A stretch of 64,000 bases of DNA from Oceanitalea stevensii (GCF_014837105.1 NZ_JACSPO010000002.1:236333-300332), one strand, 5' to 3'. Positions 16,664 through 25,475 are shown, numbered from the stretch's first letter. A program made the numbers and translations. The notes: generated by a model from the letters alone, not told the origin.

Positions 16664-17293
16664 TCAGCCTTTCGCGGCCGCGTGGGCGGTGCGCAGGTCC
16701 GCGACCAGCTCGGCGAAGGCCTCGTCCCAGCCGCCGCGCCCGCGCAGGCGCAGCAGCGCCGAGGGGTGCGTCGTCACGAGCACGGGCGGGTCCTCCTCGC
16801 CCAGGACCTCACCGCGCACGTCCCCGATCCGCACCTCGCGGCCGAGGACCGCGCGGGCCGCGGTGGCACCCAGGCAGACGACGACGGCGGGGCGCACCGC
16901 CGCGCGCTCGGCCGCCAGCCACGGCTGGCACGCCTCGACGTGCGCGACCCCCGGCTTCTTGTGGATCCGGCGCTTGCCGCGGTCCTCGAAGCGGAAGTGC
17001 TTGACGGCGTTGGTGAGGTAGACGTCCGCGCGGTCGATGCCCGCCGCCTCGAGGGCGTCGGCGAGCACCCGCCCGGCCGGCCCGACGAAGGGCTCGCCCT
17101 CCCGGTCCTCCCGGTCGCCCGGCTGCTCGCCGACGAGCATGAGCCGGGCCCCGGCGTCCCCCGCGGAGAAGACCACCTGGGTGGCACCGGCCCACAGCTC
17201 GCAGCCCCGGCAGCCGGGCGCCGCCGCGCGCAGGGCGCCGACGTCACCGTCCGAGGGCACCCACTCCTGGGCGCCGGGTCGCTGCACGGCCAT
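16664..17293 (-). CDS. udgX: UdgX-type uracil-DNA-binding glycosylase
   Basis: A 209-residue member of the iron-sulfur uracil-DNA glycosylase superfamily. Motif A is GEQPGDRED (residues 55-63). The UdgX-specific insertion KRRIH (107-111) carries His111, the residue which in mycobacterial UdgX attacks the deoxyribose and forms a covalent DNA adduct after uracil removal. Motif B is HPSALLR (176-182). Cys28, Cys31, Cys122 and Cys140 fit the 4Fe-4S ligands. The start at 17293 is supported by TACGGT 6 nt upstream. The role is uracil-DNA repair or signalling; the covalent chemistry is inferred from the motif. Confidence 0.92.
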   Translation of the reverse strand: MAVQRPGAQEWVPSDGDVGALRAAAPGCRGCELWAGATQVVFSAGDAGARLMLVGEQPGDREDREGEPFVGPAGRVLADALEAAGIDRADVYLTNAVKHFRFEDRGKRRIHKKPGVAHVEACQPWLAAERAAVRPAVVVCLGATAARAVLGREVRIGDVRGEVLGEEDPPVLVTTHPSALLRLRGRGGWDEAFAELVADLRTAHAAAKG

Positions 17294-17299
17294 GGGCTC

Positions 17300-17305
17300 A
17301 CCGTA
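17300..17305 (-). promoter_or_regulatory. -10 box (TACGGT) for udgX
   Basis: TACGGT stands 6 nt before the udgX ATG on the minus strand, predicting a leaderless transcript. The identical hexamer with the same spacing drives the divergent gene at 17365. Confidence 0.55.
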
Positions 17306-17352
17306 GGCAGCGGCGTGCCGCGCCGCGCGCCGGCCCCACCCTGCGGCGCCCG

Positions 17353-17358
17353 TACGGT
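17353..17358 (+). promoter_or_regulatory. -10 box (TACGGT) for the LmeA-like gene
   Basis: TACGGT is followed by 6 nt and the ATG at 17365. It mirrors the udgX promoter 48 bp away on the other strand, so the 71-bp gap holds two face-to-face leaderless promoters. Confidence 0.55.
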
Positions 17359-17364
17359 TGTCCC

Positions 17365-18060
17365 ATGCGCCGCCTCGCCTCCGTGGTCCTCGTCCTGCTC
17401 GTCGTGCTCGCGGTCGCCGGCACGGTGGTCGACCGCGTGGCCGTGGCCCGCACCGAGGACCGGCTCCTCGCGGAGGCGCGCGAGGAGCTCACGCTCGCCC
17501 AGGACGCCGAGGTCGAGATCGACGGCTTCCCCTTCCTCACCCAGGTGCTGGCAGGGCGGCTCTCCGAGGTCCGCGGGACCGCCTCGACGCTCGTCCTCGA
17601 GGACTTCGAGCTGCACGACGTCCGCGTCGCCCTGCGTGGTGTCGCACCGGAGGAGCCCTACCCGGCCGAGACCGTCGAGATCAACGCCGAGATCCCTGCC
17701 GCCACCCTGCAGGTGGCGCTCGCGGGCGCCGTCGACCTGCCCGGCGACCCGCTGCGCGTCGACGTCGCGAACGGCCTCGTCCAGCTGGGCGTCGAGGTGG
17801 CCGGCCTCGAGCTCGCCGTCGTCCTCGAGCCCGTCCTCGTCGACGGTGCGATCGGCGTCGAGCTCGGGGAGGTGTCGGTCGGCGGCGGCACCGTCCCCCG
17901 GGAGCTCGTCGGAGTCGTCGAGGACCTCCTCGGCGACGTGCGCGTCGAGATCCCGGGCCTGCCCGAGGGTCTGGTCCCCACGCGCCTGGCAGTCGGCCGG
18001 GACGCGGTCGAGCTGCGCCTCCAGGGCAGTGACGTCGAGCTCGGCGAGTGGGTCGGCTAG
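17365..18060 (+). CDS. DUF2993 / LmeA-like exported lipid-binding protein
   Basis: A 231-residue protein with an N-terminal hydrophobic segment (about 5-25), which may be an uncleaved signal anchor, and a DUF2993-type beta-rich body. Features of the family seen here are IDGFPFLTQVLAGRLSEVRG (about 52-71) and the repeated L-x-D-V alternation. LmeA in mycobacteria binds phospholipid and supports lipomannan/lipoarabinomannan mannan elongation; whether this one does so is unknown. It ends 4 nt before the convergent CopD-CtaG stop. Confidence 0.75.
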   Translation: MRRLASVVLVLLVVLAVAGTVVDRVAVARTEDRLLAEAREELTLAQDAEVEIDGFPFLTQVLAGRLSEVRGTASTLVLEDFELHDVRVALRGVAPEEPYPAETVEINAEIPAATLQVALAGAVDLPGDPLRVDVANGLVQLGVEVAGLELAVVLEPVLVDGAIGVELGEVSVGGGTVPRELVGVVEDLLGDVRVEIPGLPEGLVPTRLAVGRDAVELRLQGSDVELGEWVG

Positions 18061-18064
18061 GACC

Positions 18065-20086
18065 TCAGCGGGCGGCGCCGTCCCGCTCGGCCATCCGCGC
18101 GAGCTGGGCGTTGTACTCCGCCAGCGCGGCGTCGTCGTCGCGGTCGGCCTGGCGGTCGGTACGGCGGGTGACGCGGTCCTCGTCGCGGGCCCACGCGATC
18201 GCGACGGCGACGGCGAGGGCGAGGGTGGGCAGCTCGCCGATCCCCCACGCGATCGCCCCGCCGGCCTCCTGGTCGGCGAGCGCGTCCACGCCCCAGGGCA
18301 GCCCGAGGCGGCCGAAGTGGTCCCCGGCGAAGAGAGTGGTGGCCTGCATGACCGAGACGCCGAAGAAGGCGTGGAAGGCCATCGTCGCGAAGAGCAGGAG
18401 CAGCCGCATCGGGTAGCGGGGGCGGCTGGGGCCCGGGTCCACGCCGATGAGGGCGCCTGCGAACATGTACCCGGCCGCGGTGAAGTGGACGACCATGACG
18501 ATGTGGCCCACGTGGGTGCTCAGCGCCAGCTCGAAGAGCGGTGAGTAGTAGAAGACGATCATCGAGCCGGCGAAGTTCACCGCCGCGGTGCCCGGGTGGG
18601 CGAAGAAGCGTGCCCAGCGGGAGTGGACGGTCGCGAGCAGCCACTCGCGCGGGCCGCGCGAGCCGTCGTCGCGTGCCGGCAGCGCACGCACCGCGAGGGT
18701 GATCGGCGCGCCGACGACGAGGAAGATCGGCACGACCATCGCGAGCAGCATGTGCTGGATCATGTGGGCGCTGAACATGACGACGCCGTAGACCGACGGG
18801 CCGCCGGACGTCACCCACGCGAAGAGCACGAGACCCACCACCCACGACGCCGTGCGCGGCAGGGACCAGTGGTCCCCGCGGCGGCGCAGCCGGTACACCC
18901 AGGCGAGGTAGACGCCGATGCCGGCGAGGGCGAGGAGCCCGAAGAGCACGTCGGGGCGCCACTCCGTGAACCACGCGAGGGCGCTGGGCTCCGGGGGAGC
19001 GGGGTAGCCGGTGATCTCCTGCGTCGGGCTCGGGCGGCTGACCGGGTCCTGCGGGACGGGCGGGGCCGAGGAGCCGAGCGCCACGGAGACACCGATGACG
19101 GCGCCCATGAGGACGACCTCGCCGGCCGCGAGCCGCCAGAACGCACCGGGGCGGTCCGTGGCCGCCGGCACGGTGGCGCGACGGTGCACCCAGCCGATGA
19201 GCCCGAGGACGACGAACATCACGGTCTTGGCCAGGAGCAGCAGCCCGTAGTCGGTGGTCACGAGGTCCTCGAGGCTGCCCACGCGCACGCCGCCGTTGAC
19301 GAGGCCCGAGATGCCGACGAGCGCGAAGCTCCAGCCGGCGAGCGTGGAGAAGCGCCGCACGGCGGGCCCGCGGTCGGTGCCCAGCCGCCGGGCGACGAGG
19401 CACAGCACCGCCAGTCCGCCGGCCCACACGCTGATCGCGCCGATGTGCAGCCACATCGCCGAGACGGCGAGGTTGTGACCCTCGGCGCCGGCGGCGTGGC
19501 CGGTGAGGGCGATGGGGATGACGGCGGCGAGGGCGAGGACGCCGGCCAGGGCGGCCGCCGTGGGCGTCGAGACGGCCACGCAGACGGTGGCGAGCACGGC
19601 GGTCATGAGCGTGGCGACGAGGTAGGCCCGCCCCACGGGGATGTCGGTGACGAACTGGGCGAGCTCGGCGCCGAAGGTCGGCTCGCCGAGGCCGCGCCCG
19701 GAGGTGCGCGCGTAGGACAGGACGATGCGCACGACGCTCGCCAGCGTCCACACGACCGCGGCGACGGCGGCGGCCCGGGCCGCCAGCGACCACGCCGCGC
19801 CGTCGACGGCGACCCGCGGGCGGCGCCGCTCGTCCCCACGTCCGGCGTACGGCAGGACGAGGGCGCACATGGCGAGCGCGCCGATCGTCACGGCGGCGGC
19901 GCCGTCGGCGACCACGGTGACGAGCGGCACGCCCCAGCGGACGACGGCACCCGGGTCGAGCACGGCGGAGGCCTCGGCCGCTCCGGAGAACACGAGCCCG
20001 GCGACCGCGAGCACCAGCGCCGCGACGGCGGCCCCGACGAGGGCGAGGGCCGGGCGGTGGCGGGAGGCGGGAGCGGGCGTGGTCAC
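18065..20086 (-). CDS. CopD-CtaG fusion membrane protein (copper/cytochrome oxidase assembly)
   Basis: A 673-residue polytopic protein. Residues about 10-330 form a CopD-like domain with around eight membrane helices and His-containing segments (GHAAGAEGHNLAVSAMWLHIG). Residues about 370-640 match the caa3-type CtaG family (FSAHMIQHMLLAM, GHIVMVVHFTAAGYMFAG). CopD imports copper and CtaG-type proteins assist oxidase assembly, so the fusion likely delivers copper at the membrane. The GTG at 20086 is chosen because TACCCT lies 6 nt upstream and ggagag directly before it; longer in-frame starts overlap the divergent moxR promoter. The C-terminal 45 residues are charged and cytosolic. Confidence 0.88.
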   Translation of the reverse strand: MTTPAPASRHRPALALVGAAVAALVLAVAGLVFSGAAEASAVLDPGAVVRWGVPLVTVVADGAAAVTIGALAMCALVLPYAGRGDERRRPRVAVDGAAWSLAARAAAVAAVVWTLASVVRIVLSYARTSGRGLGEPTFGAELAQFVTDIPVGRAYLVATLMTAVLATVCVAVSTPTAAALAGVLALAAVIPIALTGHAAGAEGHNLAVSAMWLHIGAISVWAGGLAVLCLVARRLGTDRGPAVRRFSTLAGWSFALVGISGLVNGGVRVGSLEDLVTTDYGLLLLAKTVMFVVLGLIGWVHRRATVPAATDRPGAFWRLAAGEVVLMGAVIGVSVALGSSAPPVPQDPVSRPSPTQEITGYPAPPEPSALAWFTEWRPDVLFGLLALAGIGVYLAWVYRLRRRGDHWSLPRTASWVVGLVLFAWVTSGGPSVYGVVMFSAHMIQHMLLAMVVPIFLVVGAPITLAVRALPARDDGSRGPREWLLATVHSRWARFFAHPGTAAVNFAGSMIVFYYSPLFELALSTHVGHIVMVVHFTAAGYMFAGALIGVDPGPSRPRYPMRLLLLFATMAFHAFFGVSVMQATTLFAGDHFGRLGLPWGVDALADQEAGGAIAWGIGELPTLALAVAVAIAWARDEDRVTRRTDRQADRDDDAALAEYNAQLARMAERDGAAR

Positions 20087-20092
20087 CTCTCC

Positions 20093-20098
20093 AGGGTA
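20093..20098 (-). promoter_or_regulatory. -10 box (TACCCT) for the CopD-CtaG gene
   Basis: TACCCT lies 6 nt before the GTG start on the minus strand. It decides the start codon against longer open frames. Confidence 0.5.
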
Positions 20099-20178
20099 GA
20101 TCCAGGCTCGGGTGGCATACTCGCGCGGGTACACGGCGCGAACCGGGCGGCAGCAGCCGCCCCCAGGACAGGGGAACG

Positions 20179-21201
20179 ATGACGACACCGAGCGGCGCGG
20201 GGCTGGCGCCCAGCACGGCCACGATCGAGCACGGCGACCTCCAGCGCTCCGCGGAGCTGCTCGGGCGGGTCAACGCCATCTTCGGCCAGCGGGTGATCGG
20301 CCAGGAGGCGCTGCGCACGGCGCTCGTGTCCACGCTGCTCGCCGGCGGGCACATCCTCCTCGAGTCGGTCCCCGGGCTGGCGAAGACGACGGCGGCCCAG
20401 ACGCTGGCCTCCTCGGTCTCCGGCACCTTCCACCGGATCCAGTGCACGCCGGACCTCATGCCCAACGACATCGTCGGCACGCAGATCTTCAACTACGCGA
20501 CCGGCCAGTTCAGCACCCAGCTGGGGCCGGTCCACGCCAACCTCGTGCTCCTCGACGAGATCAACCGCTCCAGCGCCAAGACGCAGTCGGCGATGCTCGA
20601 GGCGATGCAGGAGAAGCAGACCTCCATCGGCGGTGAGGTCTTCCCGCTGCCCTCGCCCTTCATGGTGCTGGCGACGCAGAACCCCATCGAGGAGGAGGGC
20701 ACCTACGTGCTGCCCGAGGCCCAGATGGACCGGTTCCTCGTCAAGGAGGTCCTCACCTACCCCACGCCCACCGAGGAGATCAGCGTCCTCGACGGCATCA
20801 GCTCCGGCTCCTTCGAGGCGCCGCTGCGCAGCGACCCGATCGGCCTGGACGACGTCGTCCTCCTCCAGCGCCTCGCCGCCCAGGTGTACGTCGACGCGTC
20901 GATCAAGCAGTACATCGTCGCGATCGTCAACACCACGCGCGGCGGCGGCCCGCGCCCGCTGCCGAAGTTCTCCCAGCACGTGCGGGTGGGTGCCAGCCCG
21001 CGTGGCGCGATCGCGCTCATGCGGGTGGCGCAGGCCCACGCGCTCCAGCAGGGCCGCACCTACGTCGTGCCCGACGACGTCAAGGCGCTGAGCCACAGCG
21101 TCCTGCGCCACCGGCTCGTGCGCACCTACGACGCCCTGGCGAACAACGTCGCCCCCGAGGCGCTCATCGACGCCGTCTTCGCCGCCGTCCCCGCCCCGTA
21201 G
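20179..21201 (+). CDS. MoxR-family AAA+ ATPase
   Basis: A 340-residue AAA+ chaperone-like ATPase that begins a five-gene operon. Walker A is SVPGLAKTT (about residues 61-69), Walker B is LVLLDEINRS (about 121-130), and sensor/arginine-finger stretches LATQNPIEEEGTY and EAQMDRF follow. MoxR proteins act with DUF58 and vWA proteins in maturing or inserting partner proteins or complexes, often with metal cofactors. The ATG at 20179 follows cagggga. The DUF58 gene starts 8 nt after the stop. Confidence 0.92.
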   Translation: MTTPSGAGLAPSTATIEHGDLQRSAELLGRVNAIFGQRVIGQEALRTALVSTLLAGGHILLESVPGLAKTTAAQTLASSVSGTFHRIQCTPDLMPNDIVGTQIFNYATGQFSTQLGPVHANLVLLDEINRSSAKTQSAMLEAMQEKQTSIGGEVFPLPSPFMVLATQNPIEEEGTYVLPEAQMDRFLVKEVLTYPTPTEEISVLDGISSGSFEAPLRSDPIGLDDVVLLQRLAAQVYVDASIKQYIVAIVNTTRGGGPRPLPKFSQHVRVGASPRGAIALMRVAQAHALQQGRTYVVPDDVKALSHSVLRHRLVRTYDALANNVAPEALIDAVFAAVPAP

Positions 21202-21209
21202 GCCTGCGG

Positions 21210-22097
21210 ATGTCGAGCGCCTCCCGCCTGGCGAAGGTCCGCGCGCGCCTGGACCTTCCCACGGTCCGGCGTGCCTCCGGCCTGCTCGACGGGCACCACC
21301 GCTCGATCTTCACCGGGCACGGGCAGGACTTCGACGACATGGTCGAGTACCACCCGGGCGACGACGTCGGCGACATCGACTGGAAGGCCTCCGCCCGTAC
21401 CGGGCACCCGGTCATCCGCCGCTTCGTCCACGAGTCGAACCTCGCGATGGTGCTCGCCGTGGACACCGGCCGCTCGATGGCGGCCACCGCCCCGAGCGGG
21501 GAGCGCAAGTCCGAGATCGCCCTCTTCGCCGCCGACGTCGTCGCCTACCTCGCGCGCTCGCGCGGCGACCTCGTCGGCCTGGTGGCGGGGGACTCGCGCC
21601 GGATCACCCAGGTCCCCGCCCGCGGCGGCACCGGCCACATGGAGATGCTCCTGCGCCTCCTCGAGCGCGAGCTCACCCGCGACGCGCCCGTCTCGGACCT
21701 CTCCCGCGTCCTCGACCGGATCCTCACCTCGGCCACCCGCCGCACGCTCGTCGTCCTCATCACCGACGAGGCGCGGCCCGCGCTCAGCGACGAGGAGGCG
21801 CTGCGCCGGCTGCGCACCCGCCACGACGTCATGGTCATCTCGGTGGCCGACGCCGTGCCGACGACGCCGGGCCTCGGTCCCGTGGCCGACGTCGAGGGCG
21901 GGCTCGTCCTGCCGCCCTTCCTCCAGCGCGACCGTCGCCTGCACGCCGCGGCGACCACCGCCGTCGCCAACCGCAAGAAGCGGGTGCGCGACATGCTGCG
22001 GCGCCGCGGCGTCGAGCACGTCGTCGCCGCCAGCTCCGACGACGTCGTCGACGCCCTCCTCGACCTGTTCCGGAGGCAGCGACGTGTCCGGAGCTGA
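21210..22097 (+). CDS. DUF58-domain protein (vWA-like, MoxR partner)
   Basis: A 295-residue soluble protein. The DUF58 signature is seen in VEYHPGDDVGDIDWKASARTG (about residues 45-65). The domain is a degenerate vWA fold whose first strand holds LAVDTGRSM (about 82-90), a MIDAS-like DxGxS. It is the usual companion of MoxR. There is no membrane helix. The end overlaps the start of the next gene by 14 nt, so translation is coupled. Confidence 0.88.
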   Translation: MSSASRLAKVRARLDLPTVRRASGLLDGHHRSIFTGHGQDFDDMVEYHPGDDVGDIDWKASARTGHPVIRRFVHESNLAMVLAVDTGRSMAATAPSGERKSEIALFAADVVAYLARSRGDLVGLVAGDSRRITQVPARGGTGHMEMLLRLLERELTRDAPVSDLSRVLDRILTSATRRTLVVLITDEARPALSDEEALRRLRTRHDVMVISVADAVPTTPGLGPVADVEGGLVLPPFLQRDRRLHAAATTAVANRKKRVRDMLRRRGVEHVVAASSDDVVDALLDLFRRQRRVRS

Positions 22098-22539
22098 GTC
22101 CCTCCTGCCCCCCGAGTCCTACTCGACGTGGGTGCCGGTCCTCGGCGGCGTGCTGCTGCTCGCCGTCGTCGCCTGGTACGCCTTCGTCCTGCTCTCCACC
22201 CGCCGTCCGGACCGCCCCCGCGAGCCCGGGCCGCTGAGCCCGGACGGCCGCGCGCGCTTCGAGCAGGACGTCGAGGCGGCGCTCGCCGCCTACCGCAGCG
22301 GGGAGCGCGACGTGCGCGGCCTCCACCTGGACCTCGCGCGCATCATGCGCTCCTTCGCCTCCGAGCGGATCGGGCGCGACGTGCGCTCGTGGACTGCCGG
22401 GGAGATCGCCGATCACGACCCGACGACGCAGCTCGGGGACCTCCTCCACCTGTGGGAGGAGCCGTCCTTCGCGCGGCGCAGCGACGCGGAGGCCGACACG
22501 GCCGTGCAGCGTGCCCGGGAGGTGATCCGCCGGTGGTGA
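22084..22539 (+). CDS. Single-pass membrane protein of the MoxR operon
   Basis: A 151-residue protein with one membrane helix (about residues 14-33, PVLGGVLLLAVVAWYAFVLL), outward N-terminus and a cytosolic helical tail rich in Arg, Glu and Asp. Its position between DUF58 and the first vWA gene is where other operons have a DUF4381/BatD-like or DUF4129-like gene, so it is probably a membrane anchor for the complex. The GTG at 22084 overlaps the DUF58 gene by 14 nt, and the stop overlaps the next GTG (GTGA). I cannot name a family with confidence. Confidence 0.7.
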   Translation: MSGAESLLPPESYSTWVPVLGGVLLLAVVAWYAFVLLSTRRPDRPREPGPLSPDGRARFEQDVEAALAAYRSGERDVRGLHLDLARIMRSFASERIGRDVRSWTAGEIADHDPTTQLGDLLHLWEEPSFARRSDAEADTAVQRAREVIRRW

Positions 22540-23555
22540 TGCTCATGGCGTGGCTCATCCCCGTGGTCCTCGGGCTCGTCGTCCTCGCGGCCGTCCTCGG
22601 CTGGTTCCGGCCGCGGACCTCCCGCGAGACGCGGTCGGTGAGGTGGGTGGCCAACACCGCCTACCTGCGCCGCCTGCCCACCTACCGCCGGCGCATGCGG
22701 CTGTACCAGGTGGCCCTGGGCGGGGTGGGCGTCTTCGCGATCGTCGCGGCCCTCGGCTCCGCGCTGCTGCTCGCGCGTCCGGCGGAGCGGGACGTGCGCG
22801 CGGAGGTCCTCGCGACCCGTGACATCGTCCTGTGCCTGGACGTGTCCGGCTCGATGATCGAGTTCGACACCGAGATCGTCCAGACCTTCTCGGAGATGGT
22901 CGAGAGCTTCGACGGCGAGCGCATCGCGCTGTCGGTGTGGAACTCCACCTCCCGCACGGTCTTCCCGCTCACCGACGACTACGCGCTCGTCACCGACGAG
23001 CTCGACGCCGCGGCCACCGCCCTCGACTTCGACCTCGACGCCCTCGTCCACGCCCCCGAGGCGCTGGACCGGCTCGAGGAGTTCGTCGCCGGGACGATGT
23101 CGCTGGACCCCAACTCCTCCTCGCTCGTCGGGGACGGCCTGGCCACCTGCGCCTACGCCTTCGACGAGACGGACACCGAGCGCTCCCGCTCGATCATCAT
23201 CGCGACCGACAACCAGGTGCTCGGCGAGCCGATCTACGGCCTCCAGGAGGCCGCCGACCTCGCCGCCGAGCGCGACATCCGGCTCTACGGCCTATTCGCC
23301 TCCTCCGACGAGTCCTACTCCCCGGAGAACGAGGAGGCCTACCGGCAGGCGATCACCGGCCACGGCGGGCTCGTCTACAACGCCGACGACCCCGGCGCCG
23401 TCGACGCGATCATCGCGGACATCGCCTCCCAGCAGGCCGTGGAGCTGGAGGCAGAGCCGGAGGTCGTCATCACCGACCGTCCCGAGACCGTCCTGTGGAT
23501 CGCCGTCGCCGGCGTCGCCGCGCTCGTCCTCGCCGCGTGGAGGCTGCGGTCATGA
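22536..23555 (+). CDS. vWA-domain membrane protein 1 (BatA/BatB-like)
   Basis: A 339-residue protein with an N-terminal membrane helix (about 5-24), a second one (about 58-80), a vWA domain and a C-terminal helix (about 312-333). The MIDAS motif is intact: DVSGSM near residue 103, with downstream Thr/Asp in IIIATDNQ. Metal-dependent protein binding at the outer face of the membrane is expected. Start and stop both overlap the neighbours by 4 nt. Its own ATG 3 nt inside the frame is an alternative start. Confidence 0.85.
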   Translation: MMLMAWLIPVVLGLVVLAAVLGWFRPRTSRETRSVRWVANTAYLRRLPTYRRRMRLYQVALGGVGVFAIVAALGSALLLARPAERDVRAEVLATRDIVLCLDVSGSMIEFDTEIVQTFSEMVESFDGERIALSVWNSTSRTVFPLTDDYALVTDELDAAATALDFDLDALVHAPEALDRLEEFVAGTMSLDPNSSSLVGDGLATCAYAFDETDTERSRSIIIATDNQVLGEPIYGLQEAADLAAERDIRLYGLFASSDESYSPENEEAYRQAITGHGGLVYNADDPGAVDAIIADIASQQAVELEAEPEVVITDRPETVLWIAVAGVAALVLAAWRLRS

Positions 23556-24595
23556 TCCTGCGACTCGTGTGGCCGCTGTGGGTCATCGCCCTCGTCTTCC
23601 TGCCGCTCGTCATCGTCTGCGTGCTCGCCGCCGTGCGGGCCCGCCGGACCGAGGACGGCTCCTTCGCCGCGTGGCTGCGCCGCGGGGGCATGGTCCTCGC
23701 GCTCGCGGCGATCGCGCTGGGCCCGGCCGTGCCGAGCACGACGACGACGGTCGCCACGAACGTCGAGCTGTTCTTCGTCGTCGACCGCACCGGGTCGATG
23801 GCGGCGGAGGACTACGACGGCGGACGCCCCCGGCTGGACGGTGTGCGGCACGACGTCGAGGCGCTCGTCGAGGCGATGCCCGGCTCGCGGTACTCGGTCA
23901 TCACCTTCGACTCCCAGGCCGCCCGCCAGCTGCCGCTCACCACCGACGCCCGGGCGGTGAGCACGTGGGCCGAGACCCTCGTCCAGGAGATCACCTACTA
24001 CTCGGCGGGCTCCGCCGTCGACCGGCCGCTGCCGGCGCTGAGCAGCGCCCTCGAGGGCGCCGCCGAGCGCAACCCGGAGAACGTCCGGCTCGTCTTCCTC
24101 CTGTCCGACGGCGAGAACACCCGCGGCGACGGGACCGGTGACAGCGAGACGCAGTCCTACGCGGGGCTGGCCCCGCTCGTCGACGGCGGGGCGGTGCTCG
24201 GCTACGGCACCGCCGAGGGCGGGCAGATGCGCTACTACGACGGCACCGAGGAGACCGGTCCCGGCACCGACGCGCCGTGGATCCTCGACGAGACCCAGCC
24301 CGACTCCCCGCCCGCCGTCTCGCGCATCGACGAGACCCAGCTGCGGCGGGTGGCCGAGCAGCTCGGCGTCGACTACACCCACCGGACCGCGCCCACGGAC
24401 GTCTCCGGCCTCGTGGCCGGGATCGACGCGGAGACCATCGCCGCGGAGGACGGCCGCCGCGAGGTGTCCGTGTACGAGGACGTCTACTGGCCGGCGGCCG
24501 CGGTGCTCGCCGCGCTGCTCGCCTGGGAGGCGTGGTACCTGGCACGCCGCTTCCCCCGCCCCTTCGCGTCCCGCCGAGGAGGGAGCGCCGCATGA
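23552..24595 (+). CDS. vWA-domain membrane protein 2
   Basis: A 347-residue paralog-like partner of the preceding protein. It has two N-terminal membrane helices (about 7-27 and 44-62), a vWA domain with MIDAS motif DRTGSM (about 78-83), and a C-terminal helix (about 310-328). The Asp-Arg-Thr-Gly-Ser form keeps the needed D-x-T/S-x-S. Long loops rich in Asp, Thr and Gly (about 200-250, GTEETGPGTDAP) follow the vWA core. Overlaps ATGA at both ends keep it in the operon. Confidence 0.85.
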   Translation: MILRLVWPLWVIALVFLPLVIVCVLAAVRARRTEDGSFAAWLRRGGMVLALAAIALGPAVPSTTTTVATNVELFFVVDRTGSMAAEDYDGGRPRLDGVRHDVEALVEAMPGSRYSVITFDSQAARQLPLTTDARAVSTWAETLVQEITYYSAGSAVDRPLPALSSALEGAAERNPENVRLVFLLSDGENTRGDGTGDSETQSYAGLAPLVDGGAVLGYGTAEGGQMRYYDGTEETGPGTDAPWILDETQPDSPPAVSRIDETQLRRVAEQLGVDYTHRTAPTDVSGLVAGIDAETIAAEDGRREVSVYEDVYWPAAAVLAALLAWEAWYLARRFPRPFASRRGGSAA

Positions 24596-25470
24596 GCGCC
24601 GACGTCCCGCAGTCCGAGCGCCCGCCGCTGCCCGCCCACCTGCGCCGGCGCCGTCGGCTGCTCGCGTGGTCCGCCCCGGTGGTGCTCGCCTTCCTCGTCA
24701 CCGGCTCCCTGCTCGTGGGCACGGTGCTCGGCGCCGCCCTGGGCACCCGCGAGTTCGACGCGCTGCGCTTCCCGGAGGCGGCGCGGCAGTACCAGGCGCA
24801 GCAGCGGTGGACCGGCTTCCCCGAGCAGTGGAAGGCGTGGTTCAACAGCGGCACCGCGCAGTACCGGGCCGAGGAGCACTTCCTCGCGGTCGAGGACCTG
24901 CGCAGGGCGCTCGAGCTGGTCCCCGAGGCGGGACCCCTTCCCGGTGGACCCGAGGGCAGCAAGGCCCCGGAGTCGCCCGAGTGCCGGGTGCGGACCAACC
25001 TGTCGCTGGCGATCGAGGCGATGGGGGACGTCGCCGCGACCGACGACGAGGACCCCGGCATGGCCGAGGTCTACTACGCCGAGGCGCAGGAGGTCATCGC
25101 GCCCTGCACGAGCTCCCAGGACAACGAGGAGAGCTCCGAGCGTCAGCAGGACAAGGAGCAGCAGGCCCGCGAGGACCAGCAGGAGCCGCAGGAGCAGCCC
25201 TCGGACCAGCCCTCGGGCGAGCCGAGCGAGGACCCGAGCGACGAGCCGAGCGACGGGCCCAGCGAGGACCCGAGCGACGAGCCCAGCGACGAGCCGAGCG
25301 ACCCCGGCGACGAGCCGAGCGACGACCCGGGGGAGCAGGACCCCACCGACGAGCCGGACGACGACCCCCGCCGCGACGAGCTCGAGGAGCGCAACCGTGA
25401 GGCGGAGCGCGACCGGCAGGAGCAGCAGGAGCGCGGCGGCGGCGGGTTCGGCGGCGGCCAGAACTGGTAG
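24592..25470 (+). CDS. TPR-like membrane protein with Asp/Ser/Glu/Pro-repeat tail (BatC-like)
   Basis: A 292-residue protein. It has one membrane helix (about 27-52), a short tetratricopeptide-like region (AWFNSGTAQYRAEEHFLAVEDLRRALELVPE, about 85-115) and a long acidic tail. From about residue 195 the tail repeats DEPS/EDPSDEPS units many times, then turns to an Arg/Glu-rich helix and ends GGGGFGGGQNW. It is the usual last member of MoxR-vWA operons. The low-complexity tail probably lies outside the membrane as a flexible spacer, or binds cations. The ATG overlaps the previous stop. Confidence 0.8.
   Translation: MSADVPQSERPPLPAHLRRRRRLLAWSAPVVLAFLVTGSLLVGTVLGAALGTREFDALRFPEAARQYQAQQRWTGFPEQWKAWFNSGTAQYRAEEHFLAVEDLRRALELVPEAGPLPGGPEGSKAPESPECRVRTNLSLAIEAMGDVAATDDEDPGMAEVYYAEAQEVIAPCTSSQDNEESSERQQDKEQQAREDQQEPQEQPSDQPSGEPSEDPSDEPSDGPSEDPSDEPSDEPSDPGDEPSDDPGEQDPTDEPDDDPRRDELEERNREAERDRQEQQERGGGGFGGGQNW
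25197..25345 (+). repeat. Low-complexity coding repeat (gacgagccgagc-type)
   Basis: About 150 bp of imperfect 12-nt units encode the D-E-P-S tetrapeptide array in the TPR-like protein. The array is prone to length change by slippage. Confidence 0.7.
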
Positions 25471-25475
25471 TCCCC

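Noticed and set aside
14177..18544. A 1455-codon open frame on the plus strand across the amidase, udgX and part of CopD-CtaG
   Set aside because: It is antisense to well-recognised genes and results from the high GC content; its translation is Arg/Gly/Val-rich without any domain.
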